64,000 bases of DNA, from NCBI GenBank assembly GCA_963842455.1, contig CAWJHE010000014.1, forward strand, positions 580,954 through 644,953, written 5' to 3'. Positions 18,814 to 28,373 of the stretch are shown in pieces. The notes below the pieces were generated by a model that worked only from the letters and a program-made list of their open reading frames with translations, did no database searches and was not told the origin of the DNA. Source of the DNA: CAWJHE01 sp963842455 (GTDB lineage: Bacteria; Chloroflexota; Anaerolineae; Anaerolineales; UBA4823). Positions within the stretch are counted from its first letter, which is position 1; each line of letters opens with the position of its first letter. Made by a program: the position numbers and the translations under genes.

Positions 18814-20658
18814 CTATAAGTGCACCAGCTCGCGCAAATTCTCCCACATCACATAAAAGCCAGCAATCACTACCACCACAATCACCAGCGGCCAGAAGAA
18901 GTGGAAAATAATCAACAAGGCAGAGACCACCGCCAGACCGATGGCGACACTGTTGAAAACCTGCGGCAGTTGGCGCTTGAAGCCCGATTCAATGAAGGCA
19001 AAGGCAGAGATCAAAGCCACCAACCCGAGCACAATATGCTGGCGGAAAAAGAGCACCAGGACCACAAAAGTGATCATCAGCAAACCGATGCTAATAGCAG
19101 CCCAAAATTCGGCCAGGCGGCTGGAACGCAACTCACCGTTGGAGGCTGGTTGGTGCGGTCGGGTGATATGCAGGCGCGCTGGCTCACGCTCGCCATTTTT
19201 AAGACGAGTACGGTACTGTCGCAAGGCATCCAGGCGTTTGTCGTTCATCGCCGACCGCTGCCGGAGATCGGCTAATTCTTCGGACAGGTTGTGAGTCAGA
19301 AATTGGGTGTTTTGGTCCAGGGAGCAAAACTGGGAACGCTGCTGAATGGCATTGCGCAGAACACCCAGCTCCGATAATTGCTGGCTTTTTTCCTGGATGC
19401 TTTGTTCAATTGCCCTTTGTTCCTCTGCAAGTGTATGTAGCTGCGCCTGGGTATATTCCAACAACTTGTTCGGAGGCGGCTGTTTATCCAAACCGACGAA
19501 ACCAACCGGATCGTACCAGGCCTGGCGGATACTGCCGTCGCGGTTATACATCGGTCCAGCAGGAGCATCTTCTCCAGCCACTGGATCCTGGGCATAAAGA
19601 CCCCATAGACCGCGGTATTGAGCAACCCAGCCTGGGGTGGGAGAAAGCAACCGGGGTGTACCCCAATGTTTGTCACCCCCAGGACCAATGGATGCGCCAT
19701 CTCCGCGAGCGAAATCCACAAAGGGTACGCGGAAGATACTTGTGGGACTGGTCTCGTGCAGGCTCTCTTCACCAATCAAACCAGTGATCTTGCGCCACAG
19801 GTCTCGGAGCCGGCGGGAAAATCGCGCCACCGGCGCCATGAAGGGCAGTTCCAGCTCAGCCAGGTATTCACCTGGCGCATAATAGCAGGCGTGTGAACCA
19901 GCGCCAACGTAGACTACCACATGCTCACCGACCTTGATGACCTCTGGATCGTCCCAACGACGGCGCAAATCATCGCCAGTGTAATCGTGCATCGAGTAAG
20001 CCACCCACTCAGGAATTAACTGGTTACTTTCATCCTGGTACAGGTAAATGTTGACCAGCTCCCAATCAGCTTCATGGTCATTGACGCCAAAATAACCCGA
20101 TCGCCAATTGTTGAAAGCATAGAAATACCAATATTGCAGCACGATCCAATCGCCCTGCTGAAGGACACGGCCATGGTACTGGAAGCATTCGGCTGCCTTG
20201 ATGATTTTTTCATATTCCAACGCCGCTGCCGCGCTGGTATCTCCGGGCACACGGCCACGCAATAACAGGCTTAGGGAAAAAATCAGGTCGGCAAAGCGAG
20301 AGCTATAACCCACGCGGGCCAGGCGTCCTGTGTTCAAGCGAAAAATATTCTGTGGGTCAATGTTCAGACGACGCTGGCTCAAAAAAGTAATCAGGTTAAC
20401 CACATCCAACGGCTCGATAAAACGCAAAAAGTAAATGGTCTCATTGCCATCCATGCGCGGCTGTGCAAGATTATCCAGGCTGACCTCCCCTTGTGGGATC
20501 AAGCACACAGCTTCCATACCCTTGCGCTGCATCCACAGGCTACTGGAGCGGACATAAGGTTCGACATCCATAGGGAAGAAAGTTTCTCCCTTGGTAAAGC
20601 GCAGCTCAGGCTCAAACCTCTTGAGCAGTTCAATTTCTTGATCAGGTGTCATCATCAT
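18814..20658 (-). CDS. Vps62-like domain protein with coiled coil and C-terminal membrane segments
   Basis: A 614-residue protein. Residues about 150-350 resemble the Vps62 family: WYFYAFNNWRSGYFGVNDHEADWE, then HVVVYVGAGSHACYYAPGEY (shown by the two cores NDHEADWELV and VVVYVGAGSHACYY). Residues about 400-490 are Gln/Glu-rich and look like a coiled coil. Three hydrophobic segments near the end (about 520-545, 550-565, 575-605) indicate a membrane anchor, so the large domain faces the cytoplasm. Function unknown. Its start overlaps the stop of the upstream membrane-protein gene by four bases. Confidence 0.75.
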   Translation of the reverse strand: MMMTPDQEIELLKRFEPELRFTKGETFFPMDVEPYVRSSSLWMQRKGMEAVCLIPQGEVSLDNLAQPRMDGNETIYFLRFIEPLDVVNLITFLSQRRLNIDPQNIFRLNTGRLARVGYSSRFADLIFSLSLLLRGRVPGDTSAAAALEYEKIIKAAECFQYHGRVLQQGDWIVLQYWYFYAFNNWRSGYFGVNDHEADWELVNIYLYQDESNQLIPEWVAYSMHDYTGDDLRRRWDDPEVIKVGEHVVVYVGAGSHACYYAPGEYLAELELPFMAPVARFSRRLRDLWRKITGLIGEESLHETSPTSIFRVPFVDFARGDGASIGPGGDKHWGTPRLLSPTPGWVAQYRGLWGLYAQDPVAGEDAPAGPMYNRDGSIRQAWYDPVGFVGLDKQPPPNKLLEYTQAQLHTLAEEQRAIEQSIQEKSQQLSELGVLRNAIQQRSQFCSLDQNTQFLTHNLSEELADLRQRSAMNDKRLDALRQYRTRLKNGEREPARLHITRPHQPASNGELRSSRLAEFWAAISIGLLMITFVVLVLFFRQHIVLGLVALISAFAFIESGFKRQLPQVFNSVAIGLAVVSALLIIFHFFWPLVIVVVVIAGFYVMWENLRELVHL

Positions 20659-21212
20659 GTCTTTGAAGGCTTAATAAAGCGTTGAAATGCTAACTGCACT
20701 TCATAGTAATTCAGATAAAAAACCATAAAAATGCCAGAAACCATCATCAAGTAGATATAAGGATGGCGAAAATTAAAGTAAACATACAAGGCGATCGCTA
20801 AAATGGTTCCTTCCAGGAGGACAGCCAGGGTCCAGGCATGCCGCCACATGCGCAGGAACAGAAAACCAGTGATGAGCAGCGGCAATGCCAGAGTAGAAAA
20901 AAGGAAACTGGTTATCACTCGACTGGGGATCGGGACACGCATGGTCGTAAAATCGAGCAACACTTCCAGTTTACTCAAGTCAATAATCTCCACGCGCAGC
21001 GGCGCCAAAGAACCATCCTGGTTGAAAAGTAAGGAGAGGCGCGCTTCCGGCTGGTTGTAAATCTCGATGCCTACCAGAAATGGGAAAATTAGAAAAAGGA
21101 AGAGCGCCTGCAAGATGAGTAAGATGCCCACGGCTGTGACCGACCAGGGGCGTTTACGGGATCCGGCGGGCGGTTCAGGTATTGCGGTGACTTGTGCGCT
21201 GGTTGCGTTCAT
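20655..21212 (-). CDS. four-segment membrane protein, unknown
   Basis: Not recognised. Taken from the ATG at 21212 (MNATSAQVTAIPEPP) it is 185 residues with about four hydrophobic segments and a charged N-terminal tail. A longer frame reaches back into the exonuclease gene and is rejected because it would overlap it by over 60 bases. Its stop overlaps the start of the Vps62-like gene, so the two membrane proteins are probably made together. Confidence 0.72.
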   Translation of the reverse strand: MNATSAQVTAIPEPPAGSRKRPWSVTAVGILLILQALFLFLIFPFLVGIEIYNQPEARLSLLFNQDGSLAPLRVEIIDLSKLEVLLDFTTMRVPIPSRVITSFLFSTLALPLLITGFLFLRMWRHAWTLAVLLEGTILAIALYVYFNFRHPYIYLMMVSGIFMVFYLNYYEVQLAFQRFIKPSKT

Positions 21213-21222
21213 CGTATGCAGC

Positions 21223-21783
21223 TTAGCTCGGTTGTTTAGCCACTTTGTGCATATACTCAAAGACTGCCCGAGCCAGCAAAGTATCATCCAAGGCGCGATG
21301 ACTGTTAGGCAGTCCGATGCGGCACATCTGACCAGCTTGCTCCAATCTCAACCAGCGCTGGTAACCGGCAAATTCCGAAAAGAGTTTCATAATATCGAAA
21401 GATTGAAAGGCAGGCGGCCTCCAGGGCATACCAATTGCGCCATGCGACTGCTTCATCATGCGCAAGTCAAATTCAGTGTTGTAGATGCCCACCTGGCGGT
21501 TGGAAAGGATAGCTTCGACTTCCGGCCAGACATGCATCCAGGTGCGAGCGGTGCTAACCACGTTATCGTCGATTCCATGTAAGCGGACAGCATCCAGCGG
21601 GATGGAACGTCGCGGTCGCACCAGTGAATCGTAGAGAGTGCGCCCTTCGTGGTCCACAATGCTGATTTCAATGATTTCCGCAGCTTGGTCCAGCCCGGTG
21701 GTCTCTGTATCCAGGAAAAGTGGTTGGGCTTCCCAGATACGCAAAATTTGATCAAAGAGAGCTTTGCGGTAAGACATGGGCAT
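21223..21783 (-). CDS. 3'-5' exonuclease, DnaQ/DEDDh type
   Basis: A 186-residue single-domain nuclease. Exo I is FLDTETTGLDQAAEI (Asp and Glu), Exo II is YNTEFDLRMMKQ (Asp), and Exo III is NSHRALDDTLLARAVFEYM (His and Asp), the full DEDDh set needed for two-metal catalysis. Such stand-alone epsilon-like exonucleases trim DNA or RNA 3' ends in repair or turnover. It lies three bases after the upstream lipoprotein gene and ten before the next start, inside a four-gene minus-strand operon whose other members are membrane or exported proteins. Confidence 0.88.
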   Translation of the reverse strand: MPMSYRKALFDQILRIWEAQPLFLDTETTGLDQAAEIIEISIVDHEGRTLYDSLVRPRRSIPLDAVRLHGIDDNVVSTARTWMHVWPEVEAILSNRQVGIYNTEFDLRMMKQSHGAIGMPWRPPAFQSFDIMKLFSEFAGYQRWLRLEQAGQMCRIGLPNSHRALDDTLLARAVFEYMHKVAKQPS

Positions 21784-21786
21784 AAG

Positions 21787-23295
21787 TTACTCCTGAGTAT
21801 AATCCAAATCGAGCGAAATGCGCACTTCACACACCTGGTGCTGGAACTCAGCACCTGGACGCAGCACCAACACCAGGTCACTAGCCTGTGGGTTTATATC
21901 GAAAGCCAAATTAGTGCGCCAGCGTGTTCCTGGCTGGACCCAATCCTGGTAAAGATTGCCAGAATTCTGGATGTACAGGTATCCGCTGGCTGCTTTATCA
22001 GGCTGATAGACTAGCGCTTTGCCGTTCAGATATCCTTCTAAGAAATAATCCAGGTCATAAATAATCAGAGGCTCTGAAGTTGTATTCTCTAACTCCAGGC
22101 TGAAGATGATGTATTCCCCTTTGGCGTGATGCTCGAATAAATCCCTTTGCCGGATGGGAATAGCAGGCACTCGGGCAATCAAGGATTGTCCGCAGGCAGC
22201 CGGCTGGCCTATGGTGGCGGCTGGCGCAGGGGCCTGCGGGGTGACATCCGCTGTAGGGGCAACAACCGGCGGTTGGTAAGGAGGCTTGAGGATGAAGCGA
22301 TTCTTTAGCGTCTGGAAGATGTAATTCTGCCACAGGGCAATCATATCTTCCTTGGCATATTCGTGAGAGCTGAAAGCCTGTAAAATCACACGACCATCCA
22401 CACAACTAACCAGAATTGCATGATCATTGGGATACTGGGGATGTGTACCGGCCAATAAAACGGGGGCCTGTTCTTGGCCGGCAGAAAGTGAGTCCAGTTT
22501 GAACAAGTCGCCCAGGTCTCCACTCCACAAGGCAGCCGCGTTGCGCAAATTGGTTGGAATCTGGTTGGGTTCGTAAAAAACCGGGTTCTCAGGCGCCAGC
22601 CAGAAGAAAACGCGCAAATCAGGCTCATACCAATCTGATTGGTAAGCCACACCGCAGCGATCCATCAGTATCTGGGCTCTGCCATTCGGGGCAGCATCCC
22701 AATCCCAATACTCGACAATCACCGAAGCGCCCAGCTCCACTTGCTGGTCCAGGTATTCGAAAAACTCACCGCCAAAATCACGGCGCGCTTCAGCCGCAGC
22801 GATAACCAGATCCCACTCGACTGGGGAAAGCAACTGCGTTTTAAACCATCCCTTGGCGCTGCCCACATCCAAGTAAAAATAATTTTCCCGGTCCAGGGCT
22901 TCCTTTACGTATCGCTGGTGGCGAGATGCAGACATATCTTCAAAGAGTAAAATCTTAGCGCTCTTCAAATTGCGCTCGAGGTCTTGGTTGGGATCGACCA
23001 ATACGGGCGCTGCTTCTGGTGCGGGTGTCTCTTCGGTCTGTGGAGCAACTGGCAAAGGCGTGCTCTCCACCGGCTGAGTGGAGACATCTGGTGTCGCCAG
23101 TAACAGGCTGGCTAGCTGGGTTTGGGTGCGTGCCAGGCTGGTCATTTGCAAGAATAGAGCGCTGCGGGTTTGCTCAGCCTGCGGATGGGTGGGCTGAAAC
23201 AAGCTGCAAGCTGGAATGACCAAAAGAAAGAATAAGGCTCCAACAAGGATTCTCTTGCGCTTGTGTTTCGTTGAGTTGGGAGGTTTTGACCACAT
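21787..23295 (-). CDS. lipoprotein, unknown function
   Basis: A 502-residue exported protein with an Arg/Lys-rich n-region, hydrophobic core and lipobox VIPAC (Cys30), then a Pro/Thr/Glu-rich linker to about residue 110. The central part (DLERNLKSAKILLFEDM, EWDLVIAAAEARRDFGGEFFEYLDQQVELGASVIVEYWD in two blocks) reads like an alpha/beta domain of the glutamine-amidotransferase or DUF4350 sort, but no catalytic residues were identified. The last 130 residues (EYIIFSLELENTTSEPLIIY and on) look like a beta-sandwich similar to DUF4352. First gene of the four-gene minus operon. Confidence 0.75.
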   Translation of the reverse strand: MWSKPPNSTKHKRKRILVGALFFLLVIPACSLFQPTHPQAEQTRSALFLQMTSLARTQTQLASLLLATPDVSTQPVESTPLPVAPQTEETPAPEAAPVLVDPNQDLERNLKSAKILLFEDMSASRHQRYVKEALDRENYFYLDVGSAKGWFKTQLLSPVEWDLVIAAAEARRDFGGEFFEYLDQQVELGASVIVEYWDWDAAPNGRAQILMDRCGVAYQSDWYEPDLRVFFWLAPENPVFYEPNQIPTNLRNAAALWSGDLGDLFKLDSLSAGQEQAPVLLAGTHPQYPNDHAILVSCVDGRVILQAFSSHEYAKEDMIALWQNYIFQTLKNRFILKPPYQPPVVAPTADVTPQAPAPAATIGQPAACGQSLIARVPAIPIRQRDLFEHHAKGEYIIFSLELENTTSEPLIIYDLDYFLEGYLNGKALVYQPDKAASGYLYIQNSGNLYQDWVQPGTRWRTNLAFDINPQASDLVLVLRPGAEFQHQVCEVRISLDLDYTQE

Positions 23296-23409
23296 GAGAC
23301 AATTTCCTGGATAAGCCAGTTAAGAAGTAGATTTTGATCGGGTTGGCTACCTGTTCAACAACGTTAAGATTTTACCCGATAAATTCGCTCCTATGTTATC
23401 ATCACCGGC

Positions 23410-24192
23410 ATGATGAGAGAAAACCTTTCCCCATATTTTGACTTTATCACCGAGACAGCCTACCAGGCGGGACGACTGACCCTGGGCTATTACCAGACCG
23501 GCATCCAGGCAGAGTTCAAGTCAGATGAAACACCGGTTACCGTTGCAGACCGCAAAGCAGAAGAGTTCATCCGCTCCCGAATCGAAAGCCGTTATCCAAC
23601 CCATGCGATCGTAGGTGAAGAGTATGGGCTAAAAGAAAGCCAGGGAGAGACCTATCGCTGGTTTGTCGATCCGATTGATGGTACAAAATCCTTCTTGCGT
23701 GGTGTGCCCCTCTACGCCGTGTTGATTGGTTTAGAGATCGAAGGCGTTGTGCGCGTGGGAGCGGCATATTTCCCCGCATTAGATGAAATGTTGGCTGCTG
23801 CCAGCGGTTCAGGCGCCTGGTGGAATGGCAAGCAAGCGCGTGTTTCAAACACGCAGCACTTGAGCCAGTCCCTGGTCACCTGCACAAGCAGTTACGGTTT
23901 CAAAAAATATGGTCGCTTGAAGGAATGGAATCGTATCCAGGATGCCTGTTATTTTCAGGCTGGCTGGGGTGATGCATACGGTTACCTGCTGGTCGCGACG
24001 GGACGGGCTGATCTGATGCTGGATCCAGCCATGAATGTGTGGGATTGCGGCCCATTTCCCCCAATCTTGGAAGAGGCAGGGGGTTATTTTGGGGATTGGA
24101 ACGGAAAATCAACGATTTACGGGAATGAAGCCATGGCAACAAACCAGGACTTGCTCCCCCAGGTGTTGTCCATCATTCACACGGAAGAATGA
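23410..24192 (+). CDS. inositol monophosphatase family phosphatase
   Basis: A 260-residue Mg-dependent phosphatase. Metal-binding motifs: IVGEEYG (Glu), WFVDPIDGTKSFLRG (Asp-x-x-Asp-Gly), and MNVWDCGPFPPILEEAGGYFGDW (the WDxxP-like site, Asp). It may hydrolyse inositol monophosphate made from the Ino1 product, histidinol phosphate, or a sugar phosphate; the substrate cannot be read from these motifs. The hydrophobic lid FPPILEEAGG is close to the histidinol-phosphatase-like subgroup. Monocistronic; two in-frame ATGs (23410, 23413) are both possible starts. Confidence 0.88.
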   Translation: MMRENLSPYFDFITETAYQAGRLTLGYYQTGIQAEFKSDETPVTVADRKAEEFIRSRIESRYPTHAIVGEEYGLKESQGETYRWFVDPIDGTKSFLRGVPLYAVLIGLEIEGVVRVGAAYFPALDEMLAAASGSGAWWNGKQARVSNTQHLSQSLVTCTSSYGFKKYGRLKEWNRIQDACYFQAGWGDAYGYLLVATGRADLMLDPAMNVWDCGPFPPILEEAGGYFGDWNGKSTIYGNEAMATNQDLLPQVLSIIHTEE

Positions 24193-24244
24193 CCCAACAG
24201 ATTGTCGCAGATATTTCTTTGTGAAACAGGCTATTAAAAGAACC

Positions 24245-24325
24245 AGGGGTTCCCGATAGCTCGCTTCGGAAACCCCTCGACATCACCCGGACCCTGGGGC
24301 GCGACAGGGTAGCGGTGTGTAGTCT
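24245..24325. other. unidentified structured element (two hairpins)
   Basis: Hairpin 1: AGGGGTTCC from 24245 pairs with GGAAACCCCT (24268-24277) with one bulged A. Hairpin 2: ACCCTG at 24291-24296 pairs with CAGGGT at 24305-24310, nested in CACC/GGTG. GC-rich in an AT-rich gap. It could be a terminator-like structure for the phosphatase mRNA or a small RNA; neither strand matches an RNA family I know. Confidence 0.45.
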
Positions 24326-24470
24326 CTACCTTTATTGCTTTTCTTGCGCTTACATATCTTAAGACGCAAGTTTTAAAAAAAAGATACGGGCAATTCGACG
24401 AATATTTAGATTAATTTTTTCTAATAATAGGAAATCATCTTGAAGTGTTCAATTGCCTTCAAGAAGAGTA

Positions 24471-24501
24471 TTGCTAGCTCTGAGCATAAATCGTGTATAA
24501 T
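24471..24501 (+). promoter_or_regulatory. promoter of parA-PAS operon
   Basis: TTGCTA at 24471-24476 and a consensus TATAAT at 24496-24501, spacer 19 bases, 41 bases upstream of the ParA start codon. Confidence 0.55.
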
Positions 24502-24542
24502 TCATATGTTCTGGGCGCACGGATTGAGAGAGGCAGCAAAGA

Positions 24543-25352
24543 ATGTCATTTCTTATTGCGGTCGCGAATCACAAAGGTGGGGTAGCCAAAACAACGACCT
24601 CCTTCTCACTTGGCGGTGCACTGGCTCAAAACGGTTATGAAGTATTATTGGTCGACCTGGATTGCCAGGCCAACCTTACCCAAGCCTGCGGCGTTGATCC
24701 CTTACAAACCTCTGGTTCCATCATCAATGTATTCTACGATTGGGCTTCCTTGACCGGGGTTAGCCGCGCCACGAAGATACCCGGAATGGATCTGGTGCCA
24801 TCCCATCCCAGTATGGAGCTTGCCGAACGCTTTCTCCCGGTGCGGAAAAATTACGAAACTATTTTGCAAAGTGTGAGCCACCGTTGGCTCAATTATGACT
24901 ATGTTATCTTTGACTGCCCGCCATCCCTGGGAGCAGTTACAACCAATGCTCTCAACGCAGCCGATCTCCTGGTCATTCCTGTGACGCCTGAAATCTTTGC
25001 CCTGGAAGCTCTAAAGAAGATGCTGGTAATCGTAGAGCAAACACGCCAATCCGGCAATGCCAACTTACAATATCGCTTGCTGGTAACCATGCTGGATGTT
25101 CGCCTGCGAATCCACAACGAGCTTTATGAATTCCTTTCCAACAAGTTCAGCAAGACTCTTTTTAAACAAACCATCCAGATCGATACCAGGCTGCGTGAGA
25201 GTGTAGCAGCCGGCTTACCCATCACGTCCTACGCGCCTCACAGCCGCAGCGCCCAACAATACCTGGCGTTGTCGGAGGAGATCCACCAGCATGCCCGGCA
25301 AGAAATTTCAAGCTCAATTAGAAAACCTGTTTTCCAACAGCAACGCGGCTGA
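24543..25352 (+). CDS. ParA-family ATPase
   Basis: A 269-residue deviant-Walker ATPase of the ParA/Soj/MinD group. Deviant Walker A NHKGGVAKTTTSFSLGGAL (signature lysine present), DLDCQANLTQACGVD, and Walker B YVIFDCPPSLG. The replaced-lysine loop, intermediate length and lack of an N-terminal helix-turn-helix fit the chromosomal Soj-like class that dimerises on DNA and positions cargo. No parB follows; instead the next gene, overlapping by 62 bases, encodes a PAS-domain protein, so a role in placing a signalling or surface complex is possible. Confidence 0.9.
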   Translation: MSFLIAVANHKGGVAKTTTSFSLGGALAQNGYEVLLVDLDCQANLTQACGVDPLQTSGSIINVFYDWASLTGVSRATKIPGMDLVPSHPSMELAERFLPVRKNYETILQSVSHRWLNYDYVIFDCPPSLGAVTTNALNAADLLVIPVTPEIFALEALKKMLVIVEQTRQSGNANLQYRLLVTMLDVRLRIHNELYEFLSNKFSKTLFKQTIQIDTRLRESVAAGLPITSYAPHSRSAQQYLALSEEIHQHARQEISSSIRKPVFQQQRG

Positions 25353-26383
25353 GATCAAACCTGAAGCTTCATCAGGCGCGGCTTTCCCCGGTTGGGTGTG
25401 GGAATGCGATCTTCAGGGGAAAATCACTTATTGCAGTCCTGAAGTCGAACAGGCTTTAGGTGTTCAAGCATCCGAGTTTATCTCACAAAATCTGCTCAAC
25501 TATCGCTTGTCGCCTGAATCAGTGGAAGGTATGGCTGAGCTGCTGCGGGACATTGAGCAACCCAAAAGCTTTATTAACCTCCTATAAACATCATAGCGGT
25601 GCGATGCTGCCGGTGAATCTGTATGTACTCGGAAAATGGGTTGACGAGGATGGTCGTTCGATTGTCCGTGGTTTTTCTCAACTCCAATTATTGGAAGATA
25701 AGCCTGTACCTGAACCCGATGCTCCAACACAGAAGCCTACAGATACTGCTGCAATAAGCCCGGATCAGTTTGAAACAACGCCTATTGAGGCTCCTCATGC
25801 TGAATCGGATCATAAAAAAATAAAAATTGGCAGCCAGTTAATCATGGAGATTTTAAAACATCTCAAGGAAACAACTAAAGCCATCCGCTTAGCCAAATAC
25901 AGCCGCATCTTGCTCACCACTATCCAGGAGAATGTTGAGGATACAACGTCGGGGAAAGAAAGAATAGAGTACTTGTTTGGTAAACGAGTGATTGCCTATC
26001 CAAGTCTGACGGTCACCCAACTGGTTCATCGCCTGGAGTGGGGCAATAAGCTGGATTTAACTGAATCGGAAAAAGAATTTGTGATGAACAACCGCTTTCA
26101 AACGGGCAACTTGCTGGGGAGGATCCGCCAGCAACTTGGTAACAAAATCATTTTAAAAGCGGATAAATCCTGGATCGAAGTGATCATCCGAACCGAAGGT
26201 AACCAACCTGCAACGATCGAACTTCAATCGAATGCTAATCCTGACCCGGATCATCAACTAACATTAGACGAATTCATCCATGACCCCTTGGTGCTGATGC
26301 CAAGTTTACGCCAGGCTATCCTGCACCCCAAACAAACAAATGAAAATCTGGAGCGTGGGGTCGATTTCCTTATCCCCCTGTAG
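25291..26383 (+). CDS. PAS-domain protein with unknown C-terminal domain (frameshifted)
   Basis: Starts inside the parA gene (ATG 25291, GGAGGAG upstream). Residues about 30-130 form a PAS sensor: GWVWECDLQGKITYCSPEVEQALGVQASEF, then KHHSGAMLPVNLYVLGKWVDEDGRS across the frameshift at about 25582, where one extra C gives a false stop. After a Pro/Thr/Glu linker, the C-terminal 170 residues (from KIKIGSQLIMEILKHLKET) are helical and basic and were not recognised; no kinase, GGDEF or HTH motif is seen. Co-transcribed with ParA, so it is a candidate partner. Confidence 0.72.
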
Positions 26384-26389
26384 AAAAAT

Positions 26390-28283
26390 TCAATCCGCTT
26401 CGGGTATATCCACCGGTAACCCTTCCATCGCCATAATACGTAGAGCATTAGTGGTTGGGCTGGCGCCAGGACGGATGTTGTAATCAAAAACCAGCCGCCC
26501 ATCCTCTACACGATCCCGAAAATGGTAATTCTTCAGCATTGGATGGTATTCGGCCAGGCTGGCCAGTTCCAGGTCGTGCGTGGCGACTAATCCGATACCG
26601 TTACCCTGCAAAGCTGCCTGCAAGTAAGCCCTACTACCGATCAAACGTTCGCGATTGTTCGTGCCACGGAATATTTCGTCGATCAGGTAAAGCACGGGGT
26701 ATGGATCATCAACTGGTAAAGGCGGCGCCTGAAGTTTTTTCAGCAGGCTGCTCAAGCATTTGACTTCGGCGTAGAAATATGAAAATCCATCACTGATGGA
26801 ATCACTGATGCGAATACAGGAATGCAGTCGCAGAGGTCGTGACTGCCAGGATGTTGCCAATACGGCAGCCCCAGCATAAGCCAGGCAAAGGTTGACACCC
26901 ACGGTTTTAATGAAAGTGCTTTTCCCAGCCATATTGGAACCTGTGATTAACGCCACCTCCCCTTTCTTCTCCAGGCTGAAATGATTGGCTACCCTCGACT
27001 GCGGGGGCAGCAGTGGGTGGGCTAAGTGCTCTGCCCGAAACAATACAGGCTGCGTGGGTTGGATATCAGGGAAGCTGTTGCCAGCCTGGGAGCGGCTGAA
27101 ATCCGCCAGGGATATAAGCGCTTCAATTTGATACAGACGGTCTAACCAGAGCGGTAACTGTACTGCCAGGCGGCTGCGAAACCGGATTGCCAGGGCTGCC
27201 CAAAAATAGTCCCAGGGCAAAAAAATATTCAGAAGTATCCCCATTACCGGGTTCATGCGTAAACCTACCGCTGCAGTCACCCATTTAAGGCGGCGCAGGA
27301 TGGCTGAAGGGGCATCACCAGGCTGGCAAAAGGGCTTGCAAAGCTCGCCAATCGAAGGCATCCGCTGATAATCAGCCCTTTCCAGGTACTGTAAAACCGG
27401 TCTCAGTTTCCCAAGCTCGGCATCCAGAACGGCAACCTGGTCCAGAATTTCCATATTCTCTCTACCGGTGAAGTTGTAAAAGCTAAGATACACAAGCGCG
27501 CTGATGATCCAGATGGCAGGCCAATCCAACACCGCATTCCCCAGGAATAGCCCCAGGGTCAGAAAAGCAAGCAAGGAGGCTAAAGGCAGGCTCCAGCGGA
27601 GTTTCTGCGAGGAGAATTCCACCTTTAACCAGGAAAGGATCTGGTCCCCGCGTAGATGCTCCCTGGAGTGCCAATTGAAAAACCAGCTGCAAGCGCATGC
27701 CAAAGCGAGGTACACAGGTTAGCTCCTTCACCCAATTCTGCCTGCGGGTGATTGTCTCAAGGTCCGGTTCAGGATGTGATAGCCAATGCGCTAAACGCTG
27801 TGAGCCTTGTTCCGAGATAGATTGGTCGATGAGATGATGCAAGGAGCGAGGTCCAGTCAAATCCAGATCAATTTCCAGGGCGTTACGGACACGCTGCTCA
27901 GGCAAGCTGCGGTAAGGCAGGTTTTCCCAATCCAATTGACTGCGAGCCAATTGGCGCTGGTAGATTGCCTGCCAAAGTTGGAACTTGCGGATCCAATTAT
28001 CTAGCCTTTGGTGGAAAGCTACGATCACCACAAAAACCAACAGTGATGCAGCGAAGACCAGCCAGCCAGCCGTGTTGCCTGCAGCCATGGCTGCCAACCA
28101 GGTGAGCAAGGCGCCTGCGGCAAAAGCCAGCATGCGAAAAACAGAAAAACGCTGGCTGAGCAACTGCAAAGACTGGATTTTGCTTTGCAATCTTTTAAGC
28201 TTGTGGATCAAGTGGTTATTCACTACAGATTGGGTATAATCCATATTCAAGGTCGTTTTTTTGAGTTTTTTCCAGGTTAGCAC
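26390..28283 (-). CDS. membrane-anchored MutS-family ATPase (frameshifted)
   Basis: About 630 residues. Two hydrophobic segments at residues about 50-95 and two more near 225-275 precede the MutS core and clamp; the ATPase domain has Walker A ITGSNMAGKSTFIKTVG, YFYAEVKCLSSLL, Walker B LYLIDEIFRGTNNRERLIGS and the THDLELASL switch. It lacks the mismatch-recognition domain of MutS1 and the Smr domain of MutS2, so mismatch repair is doubtful. One extra base in the A5 run at 27678-27682 (T5 on the coding strand) breaks the frame. The start is uncertain: GTG at 28283 or a later ATG reading MDYTQS. Confidence 0.83.
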
Positions 28284-28373
28284 CCGGCATTCACTTATTG
28301 CCGTAGATTATACTTGATAGATCGTACGATCATCGTTTAGATGAAATCTTCCATTTCCAGGAGGAAAACCGGC

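Larger units (their letters stand above)
24193..24542. other. intergenic region before parA
   Basis: About 350 bases. It holds the hairpin-rich element at 24245-24325 and a promoter at 24471-24501; otherwise it is AT-rich and shows nothing recognised. Confidence 0.5.
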
